A stretch of DNA of 64,000 nt from Pseudomonas shahriarae. GTDB taxonomy: Bacteria; Pseudomonadota; Gammaproteobacteria; Pseudomonadales; Pseudomonadaceae. Below the pieces are notes generated by a model. It searched no databases. It was not told where the DNA came from and was given only the letters and a program-made list of their open reading frames with translations. The position numbers and the translations under genes are program-made. The DNA is taken from assembly GCF_014268455.2 (NCBI RefSeq), contig NZ_CP077085.1:744001-808000 (forward strand), written 5' to 3'. This document shows positions 21,917 through 30,908 of the stretch, piece by piece; position 1 is the stretch's first letter, and each line of letters opens with the position of its first letter.

Positions 21917-22339
21917 ATGCGTCATTACGAAATCATCTTTTTGGTCCACCCGGATCAAAGCGAGCAAGTCGGCGGCATGGTAGAGCGTTACACCAAGCTG
22001 ATCGAAGAAGACGGCGGCAAAATCCACCGTCTGGAAGATTGGGGCCGTCGTCAACTGGCCTACGCAATCAACAATGTTCACAAGGCTCACTACGTGATGC
22101 TGAACGTTGAGTGCACTGGCAAGGCCCTGGCCGAGCTGGAAGACAACTTCCGCTACAACGATGCAGTGATCCGTAACCTGGTCATCCGTCGCGAAGAAGC
22201 CGTTACCGGCCAATCCGAGATGCTCAAGGCTGAAGAAAACCGCAGTGAGCGCCGTGAGCGTCGCGACCGTCCTGAGCACGAAGGCGCTGAAAGCGCTGAT
22301 AGTGATGACAGCGACAACAGCGATAACGCTGACGAGTAA
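21917..22339 (+). CDS. rpsF: 30S ribosomal protein S6
   Basis: Small-subunit protein that binds with S18 in the platform. The 140-residue protein starts [21 protein letters not shown] and contains the S6 core ([30 protein letters not shown]). It ends in a long acidic Asp/Ser/Glu tail of about 25 residues, the region that RimK modifies in related bacteria. A strong AAGGAG site precedes the ATG. It is first in the S6-S18-DUF2232-L9 operon. Confidence 0.98.
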   Translation: MRHYEIIFLVHPDQSEQVGGMVERYTKLIEEDGGKIHRLEDWGRRQLAYAINNVHKAHYVMLNVECTGKALAELEDNFRYNDAVIRNLVIRREEAVTGQSEMLKAEENRSERRERRDRPEHEGAESADSDDSDNSDNADE

Positions 22340-22368
22340 TCCACGGACCTTATTAAGGAGCCTATCAA

Positions 22369-22599
22369 ATGGCACGTTTCTTCCGTCGTCGTAAGTTTTG
22401 CCGCTTCACCGCTGAAGAAGTGAAGGAGATCGACTACAAAGATCTCAACACTCTGAAAGCCTACGTATCCGAGACCGGCAAAATTGTTCCAAGCCGTATC
22501 ACCGGTACCAAAGCTCGTTATCAGCGTCAGCTGGCCACCGCTATCAAGCGCGCCCGCTTCCTGGCCCTGCTGGCCTACACCGACAGCCACGGCCGCTGA
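22369..22599 (+). CDS. rpsR: 30S ribosomal protein S18
   Basis: Small basic subunit protein partnering S6. The 76-residue sequence [20 protein letters not shown], followed by [25 protein letters not shown], is typical. AAGGAG lies 9 bp upstream of the ATG. Confidence 0.98.
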   Translation: MARFFRRRKFCRFTAEEVKEIDYKDLNTLKAYVSETGKIVPSRITGTKARYQRQLATAIKRARFLALLAYTDSHGR

Positions 22600-22635
22600 G
22601 ACCGGGCAGTCGACAAGTAGTAGGGGATTGAATGC

Positions 22636-23529
22636 ATGCGCGCCTTAGCTGAGTTCATCATGCGCGGTCGTGTGCAGGCCACTCTGGTAGTGGCTGGATG
22701 TGCTGCATTGCCGTTGTTGTATTGGTTGGGTGCTGCCGCAGGAAGCCTTGTGCTGCTGCGGCGCGGTTTGAAGGACGCCCTGGGCGTTCTTGCCCTGGGG
22801 TTGCTGCCGGCCTTGATCTGGTGGCTGCAATTCGACGACCCACGGGTACTTCTGGTACTGCTGGGGTCTTCGAGCCTTGCGTTGGTTTTACGCGCAAGTG
22901 AGTCCTGGGTCCGTACGCTGCTGGTCAGCGTGGCATTGGGAGTGGTGTATTCAGTGGTGCTTGGCGCGGCTTTCCGCCCGCAAATCGAGGCGCTGTCGCA
23001 GGAGTTGGTAAAAATCCTGCCACTGGCCCTCGGGGATCTCTACCAGCAATTGTCGGTAGATGAGCGAGCGCGCATGGCCACACTGATTGCTCCGGTCCTT
23101 ACCGGCCTGATAGCGGCACTGTTGCAGATCGTCAGTGTGCTGAGCCTGATTCTTGGGCGCTACTGGCAGGCGTTGTTGTATAACCCGGGTGGTTTTGGTC
23201 GCGAGTTTCGCAGTATCAGAATCCCCGCAGGACCAGCGATGTTGCTGCTGGCGTGCATGCTTGTAGGGCCGAACTTTGGTCCGCAAATGGCCATGTTGAC
23301 GCCGTTGTGCAGCGTACCGCTGGTGATTGCCGGGCTGGCCCTGATGCACGGGCTGGTGGCGCAAAAGCGCCTGGCCAAGTTCTGGCTGGTGGGGTTGTAC
23401 GTGACGCTGTTGCTGTTTATGCAACTGATCTATCCGTTACTCGTGGTCTTGGCCATTGTCGACGGCCTGATTGATTTTCGCGGTCGTCTGGCGCCGAAAG
23501 ACGCCGATAACGCGAACGGTGAAGGTTAA
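22636..23529 (+). CDS. DUF2232 multi-spanning membrane protein
   Basis: A 297-residue, very hydrophobic protein with about eight membrane segments and a short basic C-terminus (FRGRLAPKDADNANGEG). It belongs to a family found in the same place in Pseudomonas, between rpsR and rplI, and related to YybS-like proteins of other bacteria. No catalytic motif is visible and its function is not known. Co-transcription with ribosomal protein genes suggests growth-linked expression. Confidence 0.85.
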   Translation: MRALAEFIMRGRVQATLVVAGCAALPLLYWLGAAAGSLVLLRRGLKDALGVLALGLLPALIWWLQFDDPRVLLVLLGSSSLALVLRASESWVRTLLVSVALGVVYSVVLGAAFRPQIEALSQELVKILPLALGDLYQQLSVDERARMATLIAPVLTGLIAALLQIVSVLSLILGRYWQALLYNPGGFGREFRSIRIPAGPAMLLLACMLVGPNFGPQMAMLTPLCSVPLVIAGLALMHGLVAQKRLAKFWLVGLYVTLLLFMQLIYPLLVVLAIVDGLIDFRGRLAPKDADNANGEG

Positions 23530-23547
23530 AAGTTAGAGGATTTTCAC

Positions 23548-23994
23548 ATGCAACTGATCCTTCTGGAAAAAGTCGCCAACCTGGGCAACCTGGGCGACAA
23601 AGTAAACGTTAAGGCCGGCTACGGTCGTAACTACCTGCTGCCATACGGCAAAGCCACCGCTGCAACCGCTGCCAACCTGGCCGCGTTTGAAGAGCGTCGC
23701 GCTGAGCTGGAAAAAGCCGCAGCAGACAAGAAAGCTTCGGCTGAAACCCGTGCTGCCCAACTGGCCGAGCTGGAAGTGACTATCACTGCCACCGCCGGTG
23801 ACGAAGGCAAGCTGTTCGGTTCGATCGGCACCCACGACATCGCTGATGCACTGACCGCCTCCGGCGTTGAAGTGCAGAAGAGCGAAGTTCGTCTGCCGAA
23901 CGGCACCATCCGCAACGTAGGCGAATTCGACGTAGCCGTGCACCTGCACGCTGAAGTTGAAGCCACCGTACGCGTTGTCGTGGTAGCAGCTTAA
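23548..23994 (+). CDS. rplI: 50S ribosomal protein L9
   Basis: Large-subunit protein binding 23S rRNA near the L1 stalk. The 148-residue protein begins [20 protein letters not shown] with [16 protein letters not shown], the L9 N-domain signature, a long connecting helix, and a C-domain. An AGAGGA site precedes the start. A terminator follows at 24042. Confidence 0.98.
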   Translation: MQLILLEKVANLGNLGDKVNVKAGYGRNYLLPYGKATAATAANLAAFEERRAELEKAAADKKASAETRAAQLAELEVTITATAGDEGKLFGSIGTHDIADALTASGVEVQKSEVRLPNGTIRNVGEFDVAVHLHAEVEATVRVVVVAA

Positions 23995-24041
23995 GTAGCA
24001 CCTAACTGACTGGCACCTCGCGTGCCAGGCGGTTAACATCG

Positions 24042-24080
24042 GGCACGATCCTGTTTACAGGTCGTGCCTTTTGTTTTTTT
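24042..24080 (+). terminator. Terminator of the S6-S18-L9 operon
   Basis: Stem GGCACGA/TCGTGCC with an inner CCTGT/ACAGG extension, followed by TTTTGTTTTTTT. Confidence 0.88.
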
Positions 24081-24104
24081 CACACCCCCTAATTCCAAGT
24101 GGCC

Positions 24105-25502
24105 ATGAACGATATTTCAGCTCCTGAGCAATACGATCTGCAAACCGCTGCCCTGAAGGTGCCGCCGCATTCCATCGAGGCCGAACAGGCCGTGCTCGGT
24201 GGCTTGATGCTGGATAACAACGCCTGGGAACGTGTGCTCGATCAAGTCTCGGACGGTGATTTCTATCGGCATGACCACCGCCTGATCTTCCGCGCCATTG
24301 CCAAGCTGGCCGACCAGAACTCACCGATTGACGTGGTGACCCTGGCCGAGCAACTGGACAAGGAAGGCCAGACCTCGCAAGTCGGTGGCCTCGGCTACCT
24401 CGGTGAGCTGGCAAAAAACACCCCGTCCGTCGCCAACATCAAGGCCTATGCCCAGATCGTGCGCGAGCGGGCGACCCTGCGCCAGTTGATCGGCATCAGC
24501 ACCGAAATCGCCGACAGTGCCTTTAACCCTGAAGGCCGCACCGCCGCCGAGATCCTCGACGAAGCCGAACGGCAGATCTTCCAGATCGCCGAGGCCCGCC
24601 CGAAAACCGGCGGCCCGGTCAGCGTCAACGACCTGTTGACCAAGGCCATCGACCGTATCGACACCTTGTTCAACACTGACAACGCCATCACTGGTATTTC
24701 CACCGGCTACACCGACCTCGACGAGAAGACCAGCGGCCTGCAGCCGTCCGACCTGATCATCGTCGCCGGCCGTCCATCCATGGGTAAGACGACCTTTGCG
24801 ATGAACCTGGTGGAAAACGCCGTGCTGCGCAGCGACAAGGCCGTGCTGGTGTACTCCCTGGAGATGCCAGGCGAATCGCTGATCATGCGTATGCTCTCGT
24901 CCCTGGGCCGGATCGACCAGACCAAAGTGCGTGCCGGTCGCCTGGAAGACGACGACTGGCCGCGCCTGACCTCGGCGGTCAACCTGCTCAACGACCGCAA
25001 GCTGTTTATCGACGACACCGCCGGTATCAGCCCGTCCGAGATGCGTGCGCGTACCCGGCGCCTGGTGCGTGAGCACGGCGATATCGCCCTGATCATGATC
25101 GACTACCTGCAGTTGATGCAGATCCCCGGCTCCAGCGGCGACAACCGGACCAACGAGATTTCCGAAATTTCCCGGTCCCTCAAAGCCCTGGCCAAGGAAT
25201 TCAACTGCCCGGTGGTGGCGCTGTCCCAGCTCAACCGTTCCCTGGAGCAGCGTCCCAACAAGCGCCCGGTGAACTCCGACTTGCGTGAATCCGGAGCGAT
25301 CGAGCAGGACGCCGACGTGATCATGTTCGTGTACCGCGACGAGGTGTATCACCCGGAAACCGAGCACAAGGGCATTGCCGAAATCATCATCGGAAAGCAG
25401 CGGAACGGGCCGATCGGCTTTATCCGCCTGGCGTTCATCGGTAAGTACACGCGCTTCGAGAACCTGGCGCCGGGCAGTTATAACTTCGACGACGACGAAT
25501 AG
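24105..25502 (+). CDS. dnaB: Replicative DNA helicase DnaB
   Basis: Hexameric 5'-3' helicase of the replication fork. The 465-residue protein has the N-terminal primase-interacting domain (PPHSIEAEQAVLGGLMLDNN) and the RecA-like domain with Walker A GRPSMGKTTFA (near residue 225), Walker B IALIMIDYLQLM, and the C-terminal arginine-finger region (SDLRESGAIEQDADV). No intein is present. The start is uncertain by two codons: GTG at 24099 or ATG at 24105. The ATG agrees with the family; neither has a clear ribosome site. Confidence 0.97.
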   Translation: MNDISAPEQYDLQTAALKVPPHSIEAEQAVLGGLMLDNNAWERVLDQVSDGDFYRHDHRLIFRAIAKLADQNSPIDVVTLAEQLDKEGQTSQVGGLGYLGELAKNTPSVANIKAYAQIVRERATLRQLIGISTEIADSAFNPEGRTAAEILDEAERQIFQIAEARPKTGGPVSVNDLLTKAIDRIDTLFNTDNAITGISTGYTDLDEKTSGLQPSDLIIVAGRPSMGKTTFAMNLVENAVLRSDKAVLVYSLEMPGESLIMRMLSSLGRIDQTKVRAGRLEDDDWPRLTSAVNLLNDRKLFIDDTAGISPSEMRARTRRLVREHGDIALIMIDYLQLMQIPGSSGDNRTNEISEISRSLKALAKEFNCPVVALSQLNRSLEQRPNKRPVNSDLRESGAIEQDADVIMFVYRDEVYHPETEHKGIAEIIIGKQRNGPIGFIRLAFIGKYTRFENLAPGSYNFDDDE

Positions 25503-25526
25503 TTTCCAGCGTCTATAAGGGCCCTG

Positions 25527-25596
25527 TCGCAGGCAAGCCCGCCCGCACATTTGAAAGCATTCACCATTCAAGTGTGGGGGCGGGCTAGCCCGCGAT
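25527..25596. repeat. REP pair after dnaB
   Basis: Inverted arms TCGCAGGCAAGCCCGCCCGCAC and GTGGGGGCGGGCTAGCCCGCGA with a 22-bp centre; one arm has diverged. Confidence 0.8.
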
Positions 25597-25692
25597 GGAG
25601 TCAGCACAATTCCGACCATTACCGTCGGAATTGGTCAAATTTTGTGCTATATTCCGCGCCCGCGATTTTTCATCTCAACACCGGTCACCGTC

Positions 25693-27996
<2,304 letters not shown>

Positions 27997-28010
27997 TCGC
28001 AGCCTGAAAT

Positions 28011-28045
28011 GCAAAACGCCAGCCTCGTGCTGGCGTTTTGCTTTC
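28011..28045 (+). terminator. Terminator after the YgiQ-family gene
   Basis: A 13-bp perfect stem (GCAAAACGCCAGC / GCTGGCGTTTTGC) with a 5-base loop, then CTTTCT. Confidence 0.85.
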
Positions 28046-28088
28046 TAGCGGGTGGGAAACCTGTTTGTTAAGGTGGCGCCCATTGAAT

Positions 28089-28178
28089 CGCCTTCGCGAG
28101 CAAGCCCGCTCCCACATTCGACCGCATTCTCATGCTGGAACTCGGTCAACTGTGGGAGCGGGCTTGCTCGCGAAGGCG
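28089..28178. repeat. REP pair in front of the toxin/immunity island
   Basis: Two perfect 27-base inverted arms (CGCCTTCGCGAGCAAGCCCG and its complement), separated by 36 bp. It lies 38 bp upstream of the toxin-like gene and marks the left border of the accessory island. Confidence 0.9.
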
Positions 28179-28216
28179 CCAGTTCAGACACCACCTATTT
28201 CAAGGAAGAACACCCC

Positions 28217-29134
28217 ATGAGCAACCCCTTGCTCAACATCGGCATGGACTCCAACCGCTCCCAGTTCATGGCGCGCCAGCGCATCGAAAGCCAGATCAAC
28301 CTGCCACGGCTGTTCGCGGCCATCGACGCCGACCCCGGCATCGTCGGCGCAGGGGTGGTGTATATCGACGCTGACTTCAATGTCATTACCCTGCGCGAGT
28401 TCAAGCCGATCTGCAGCATCAAGCCCAAGCGCATCATTTTGCGTGAGGCGCAGAGGTACATTTCGCCGGCGCAGTTTGCCAATCAGGTGGCTAACAACCC
28501 GCGTGAGTCCCGGTTGGTGGGCGAAGCAGTCAATACGACCCTGTCTTGTGCGGGCGCAATCCTCGGTTGGATTGTTGTGTTCAGCGGTACAGTCGCCGTG
28601 CCTTTCACGGGTGGCGCGAGCCTGGTGGTGGCGGGCATCGGTGCGACGGCTGCAGCGGCCAGTACTGCGCAATGTGTCGTCGGGGGGGTGAGAACTATCA
28701 ACGAACTCAATGACCCGGCAGCCAACGACGATATGGATAGCGAGGACTGGTATCGCTATGCAATGCCGGTATTGGACGCCGCTTCACTGCTGGGTGCCGG
28801 CGCCTCTACTCTGACCACTCTTCGGCTGCTGCAGGCTCGAAAGGTGACCACTGGCAGAAGTTGGTACGAGTTGTCCAAGGGGTTGACCCGCCAGCAACGC
28901 AAGGCGCTCACCAAAGAGTTGCTGAGCCTGAAAGATCCAAGACTGAGCAATAAACTCTTGAAACTGCGCCAGCGCTCCGGTCTGCTGGCCAAGCGCTATT
29001 CAGCTAGCGAGATCAATCACGCTACTGTGACGCAGATCAGAGACTCCCTCGGGGCTGCCGTTGGTCTTACCGGGAGCGCTATATCAGGCAACATTCGAAC
29101 GATTGCAGTTGGCCTCTATGAGGAGGTTGAGTGA
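28217..29134 (+). CDS. Putative membrane-acting (pore-type) toxin of a toxin/immunity array
   Basis: A 305-residue protein that I do not recognise by name. It has no signal peptide. Residues 1-100 are soluble and polar (MSNPLLNIGMDSNRSQFMAR start, VVYIDADFNVITLREFKP). Residues 107-160 form a strongly hydrophobic Gly/Ala-rich hairpin (CAGAILGWIVVFSGTVAVPF, then GGASLVVAGIGATAAAA), a glycine-zipper-like pattern. A second apolar stretch lies at 182-204, a basic helical region at 208-260, and a conserved tail at 254-305. The stop overlaps the next gene, a four-helix membrane protein, by one base (TGATG). Together with the detached copy of its tail downstream, this fits a pore-forming effector with cognate immunity. 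The route of delivery is not shown: no VgrG, PAAR or Hcp is nearby. ATG is preceded by AAGGAAGAA. The toxin role is inference. Confidence 0.6.
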   Translation: MSNPLLNIGMDSNRSQFMARQRIESQINLPRLFAAIDADPGIVGAGVVYIDADFNVITLREFKPICSIKPKRIILREAQRYISPAQFANQVANNPRESRLVGEAVNTTLSCAGAILGWIVVFSGTVAVPFTGGASLVVAGIGATAAAASTAQCVVGGVRTINELNDPAANDDMDSEDWYRYAMPVLDAASLLGAGASTLTTLRLLQARKVTTGRSWYELSKGLTRQQRKALTKELLSLKDPRLSNKLLKLRQRSGLLAKRYSASEINHATVTQIRDSLGAAVGLTGSAISGNIRTIAVGLYEEVE

Positions 29135-29577
29135 TGGATCGTCCTGGTTCATTAAGAGCTTTTTTGGCGCAATATTTTCCAGCGTTTATATGCGCGTTCT
29201 TCCTTGCCTGCTTCTCTCTCTCTGCCGCTATTTCATTGGCATCAAGTACATTTTTTCGCAGTGACCCAGAGCGGGCGCGTTACTCTTTTCTGGCGGCAGT
29301 TTTCTTGGGCTTGCTCTTGGCGTTCAGCCATTTCGTCATGATCAGAGGGCGAGAATGGGGGGCTTGGGCTATCGCAGCCTTCTACGTTGTATGTTTGCTG
29401 GTCGTGTTGCCAACCTATAGCTATCGGCCACATATGGCAGCGTATGTAATGGGGCTGCTGTTTCCGTTGGCGGGGTTGCTGTTGCTCAATAGTCAGCGTC
29501 ATCGGGAAATGCGACAGAAACTCGTCGAGCTGCGCCATCTGCGCCAGGCTGCGACCGCAAAGTACAAAAAACGGTGA
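29134..29577 (+). CDS. Putative immunity protein 1, four-helix membrane protein
   Basis: A 147-residue membrane protein with four predicted membrane helices (about residues 13-36, 47-68, 75-93, 102-119) and a basic cytoplasmic C-terminus (NSQRHREMRQKLVELRHLRQ, ending KKR). This size and topology match immunity proteins of pore-forming bacteriocins. Its ATG overlaps the toxin stop, and its ribosome site GAGGAGG lies within the toxin 3' end, so the two are translationally coupled. Two paralogs follow at 29751 and 30213. Base composition is AT-richer than the flanking housekeeping genes. Confidence 0.6.
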   Translation: MDRPGSLRAFLAQYFPAFICAFFLACFSLSAAISLASSTFFRSDPERARYSFLAAVFLGLLLAFSHFVMIRGREWGAWAIAAFYVVCLLVVLPTYSYRPHMAAYVMGLLFPLAGLLLLNSQRHREMRQKLVELRHLRQAATAKYKKR

Positions 29578-29754
29578 TTGTGCAGATTCACTAGCCGTGA
29601 ACTCCCCAAGCGTTTCGCGCCTACCGAAGTCAAGCATGCAACAGTCACGCAAATTAAGGATGCCTTGGGTGCTGCGGTCGGTTTTACCGGCAGTGCGATT
29701 TCGGGGAATGTTCGGACTGTTGCTGTAGGCCTGTACGAAGAGATTGAGCAATGA
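29578..29754 (+). pseudogene. Detached C-terminal fragment of a second toxin copy
   Basis: Directly after the stop of immunity gene 1 the frame is open for 58 codons. From 29593 it encodes a sequence aligning with residues 254-305 of the toxin, about 70 percent identical by eye: HATVTQIKDALGAAVGFTGS, then AISGNVRTVAVGLYEEIEQ. It has no N-terminal region, so it is an orphan tail, probably left or acquired by recombination. Its TGA overlaps the ATG of immunity gene 2 (ATGA), the same coupling as in the intact pair. Confidence 0.75.
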
Positions 29755-30200
29755 ATGAGATTCCCAGCATTCGTAGTTTTCTGTCGCAGTATTTTCCGGT
29801 CTTTATGGGGGGGATATTCGCGTCCATTTTTACGTTGGTATTTGCAGTTCCGTTGTTTTTCGACAGCTATTTTCAGGACCTTCCCATGGAGGACAATGCA
29901 AAGTATTCGTTCCTGGGTGGCATCGCGCTCACTTTGGTGGTGGTGCACTGCAATTTCATGATTGCTCGCGGGCGTCCGCAATGGGTGCGGCCGCTGGCGG
30001 TGCTCCTGGGGTTGTGCTTCCTAGGTGTGTTGCCCGCCATCCGTGATCAGCAGCATCCGTTGATCTATAGCTTGAGCTTATTGTTCCCACTGCTGGGCTT
30101 GCTGTTGCTCAATAGTCAGCGCCATCGCGAAATGCGCCAGCGGCTGCTCGAAATACGCCACCTGCGCCAAGCCGTAATCGCAACGCGCAAAAAGCGTTGA
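29751..30200 (+). CDS. Putative immunity protein 2, paralog
   Basis: A 149-residue, four-helix membrane protein (MNEIPSIRSFLSQYFPVFMG) clearly related to the proteins on both sides. Shared features are an RSFLSQYFP-like start, an NFMIARGRPQW loop, the LLFPLLGLLLLNSQRHREMR block, and the basic end ATRKKR. It follows the detached toxin tail, so it probably was, or is, the immunity partner of a toxin variant whose body is missing here. Confidence 0.6.
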   Translation: MNEIPSIRSFLSQYFPVFMGGIFASIFTLVFAVPLFFDSYFQDLPMEDNAKYSFLGGIALTLVVVHCNFMIARGRPQWVRPLAVLLGLCFLGVLPAIRDQQHPLIYSLSLLFPLLGLLLLNSQRHREMRQRLLEIRHLRQAVIATRKKR

Positions 30201-30212
30201 TGGGGTAAGCGA

Positions 30213-30671
30213 ATGAACGAGTTAATGACGCTACGCGACTTTTTCAGGCAATACTTTCTGACGTTTCTGGGTGGTGTATTCGCTGCGTATTTTTCGTTGG
30301 CATTGGCTGTTGCGCTGGCGTTCGTCACTTATTTTCGTGATGTGCCGCTGGCTCAAGTGGGGCTCAAGATCATGTTGGTCGGGGCGCTGCTCATTCTGTT
30401 GACGGTCCATAGCAACTTTATGATTTTGCGGGGCCGACCCTCCTGGGTGTGGGTGATGGTCGGTATCTACCTCGCCTGTCTAGTGTTTGTAGTTCCAATG
30501 GTTCAGTACCAGCCTCATAAAGTTCTCTATGGGTTGGCGCTGTTATTCCCATTCCTTGGATTGTTGACACTTAACAGCAAGGTTCAACGAGAGATGCGTA
30601 CAAAACTCGTTGGAATCCGTCGCATTCGGCAGTCTGTCAAATCAACCGCTAGATCGAGTAGTCGCATGTGA
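30213..30671 (+). CDS. Putative immunity protein 3, paralog
   Basis: A 152-residue four-helix membrane protein (MNELMTLRDFFRQYFLTFLGG), paralog of the two upstream proteins, with NFMILRGRPSW and LLFPFLGLLTLNSKVQREMR. It lacks the KKR terminus; its end (STARSSSRM) is divergent. It starts 12 bp after immunity gene 2 and has no toxin tail in front, so it may be a retained orphan immunity gene. Confidence 0.58.
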   Translation: MNELMTLRDFFRQYFLTFLGGVFAAYFSLALAVALAFVTYFRDVPLAQVGLKIMLVGALLILLTVHSNFMILRGRPSWVWVMVGIYLACLVFVVPMVQYQPHKVLYGLALLFPFLGLLTLNSKVQREMRTKLVGIRRIRQSVKSTARSSSRM

Positions 30672-30700
30672 AGGCGTTGCCTTCGATAACCGGTTTCAAC

Positions 30701-30735
30701 GCAACGCGCAAAAAGCGCTGATTGGGTAGATTCAC
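30701..30735 (+). repeat. Scar of a lost immunity/toxin-tail module
   Basis: GCAACGCGCAAAAAGCG at 30701-30717 repeats 17 bases from the end of immunity gene 2 (30180-30196) and reads ATRKKR then stop in one frame. The following bases (CTGATTGGGTAGATTCAC) match 15 of 18 bases after immunity gene 1 (29574-29591). So the end of one module and the beginning of the next linker persist here without their genes. Confidence 0.6.
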
Positions 30736-30855
30736 CACTGCGCCCCGCACTTGCGCCACAAATATGTGCAACCCTCGCACCACGACGGCCGCTCTCGCGC
30801 CGTTTTGGTGCTGTACTGCACCGGCTCCCTCGATAAAGCGCAATGACCGCCGCTC

Positions 30856-30871
30856 TGGCATAAGTCTTGCG
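30856..30871 (+). promoter_or_regulatory. Near-consensus sigma54 promoter of the amidoligase operon
   Basis: TGGCATAAGTCTTGC has the GG and GC pairs exactly ten bases apart, with one change from TGGCAC at -24. It lies about 40 bp before the GTG start at 30909. No enhancer-binding site was identified. Confidence 0.55.
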
Positions 30872-30908
30872 CGCTTTGTGTTCATGCTCTGGCTCGCAGG
30901 AGGCCGCC

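Noticed and set aside
28217..29134. Reading the 305-residue protein as a metabolic enzyme
   Set aside because: No nucleotide-binding or catalytic motif is visible, and the hydrophobic hairpin and immunity-like neighbours do not fit a soluble enzyme.
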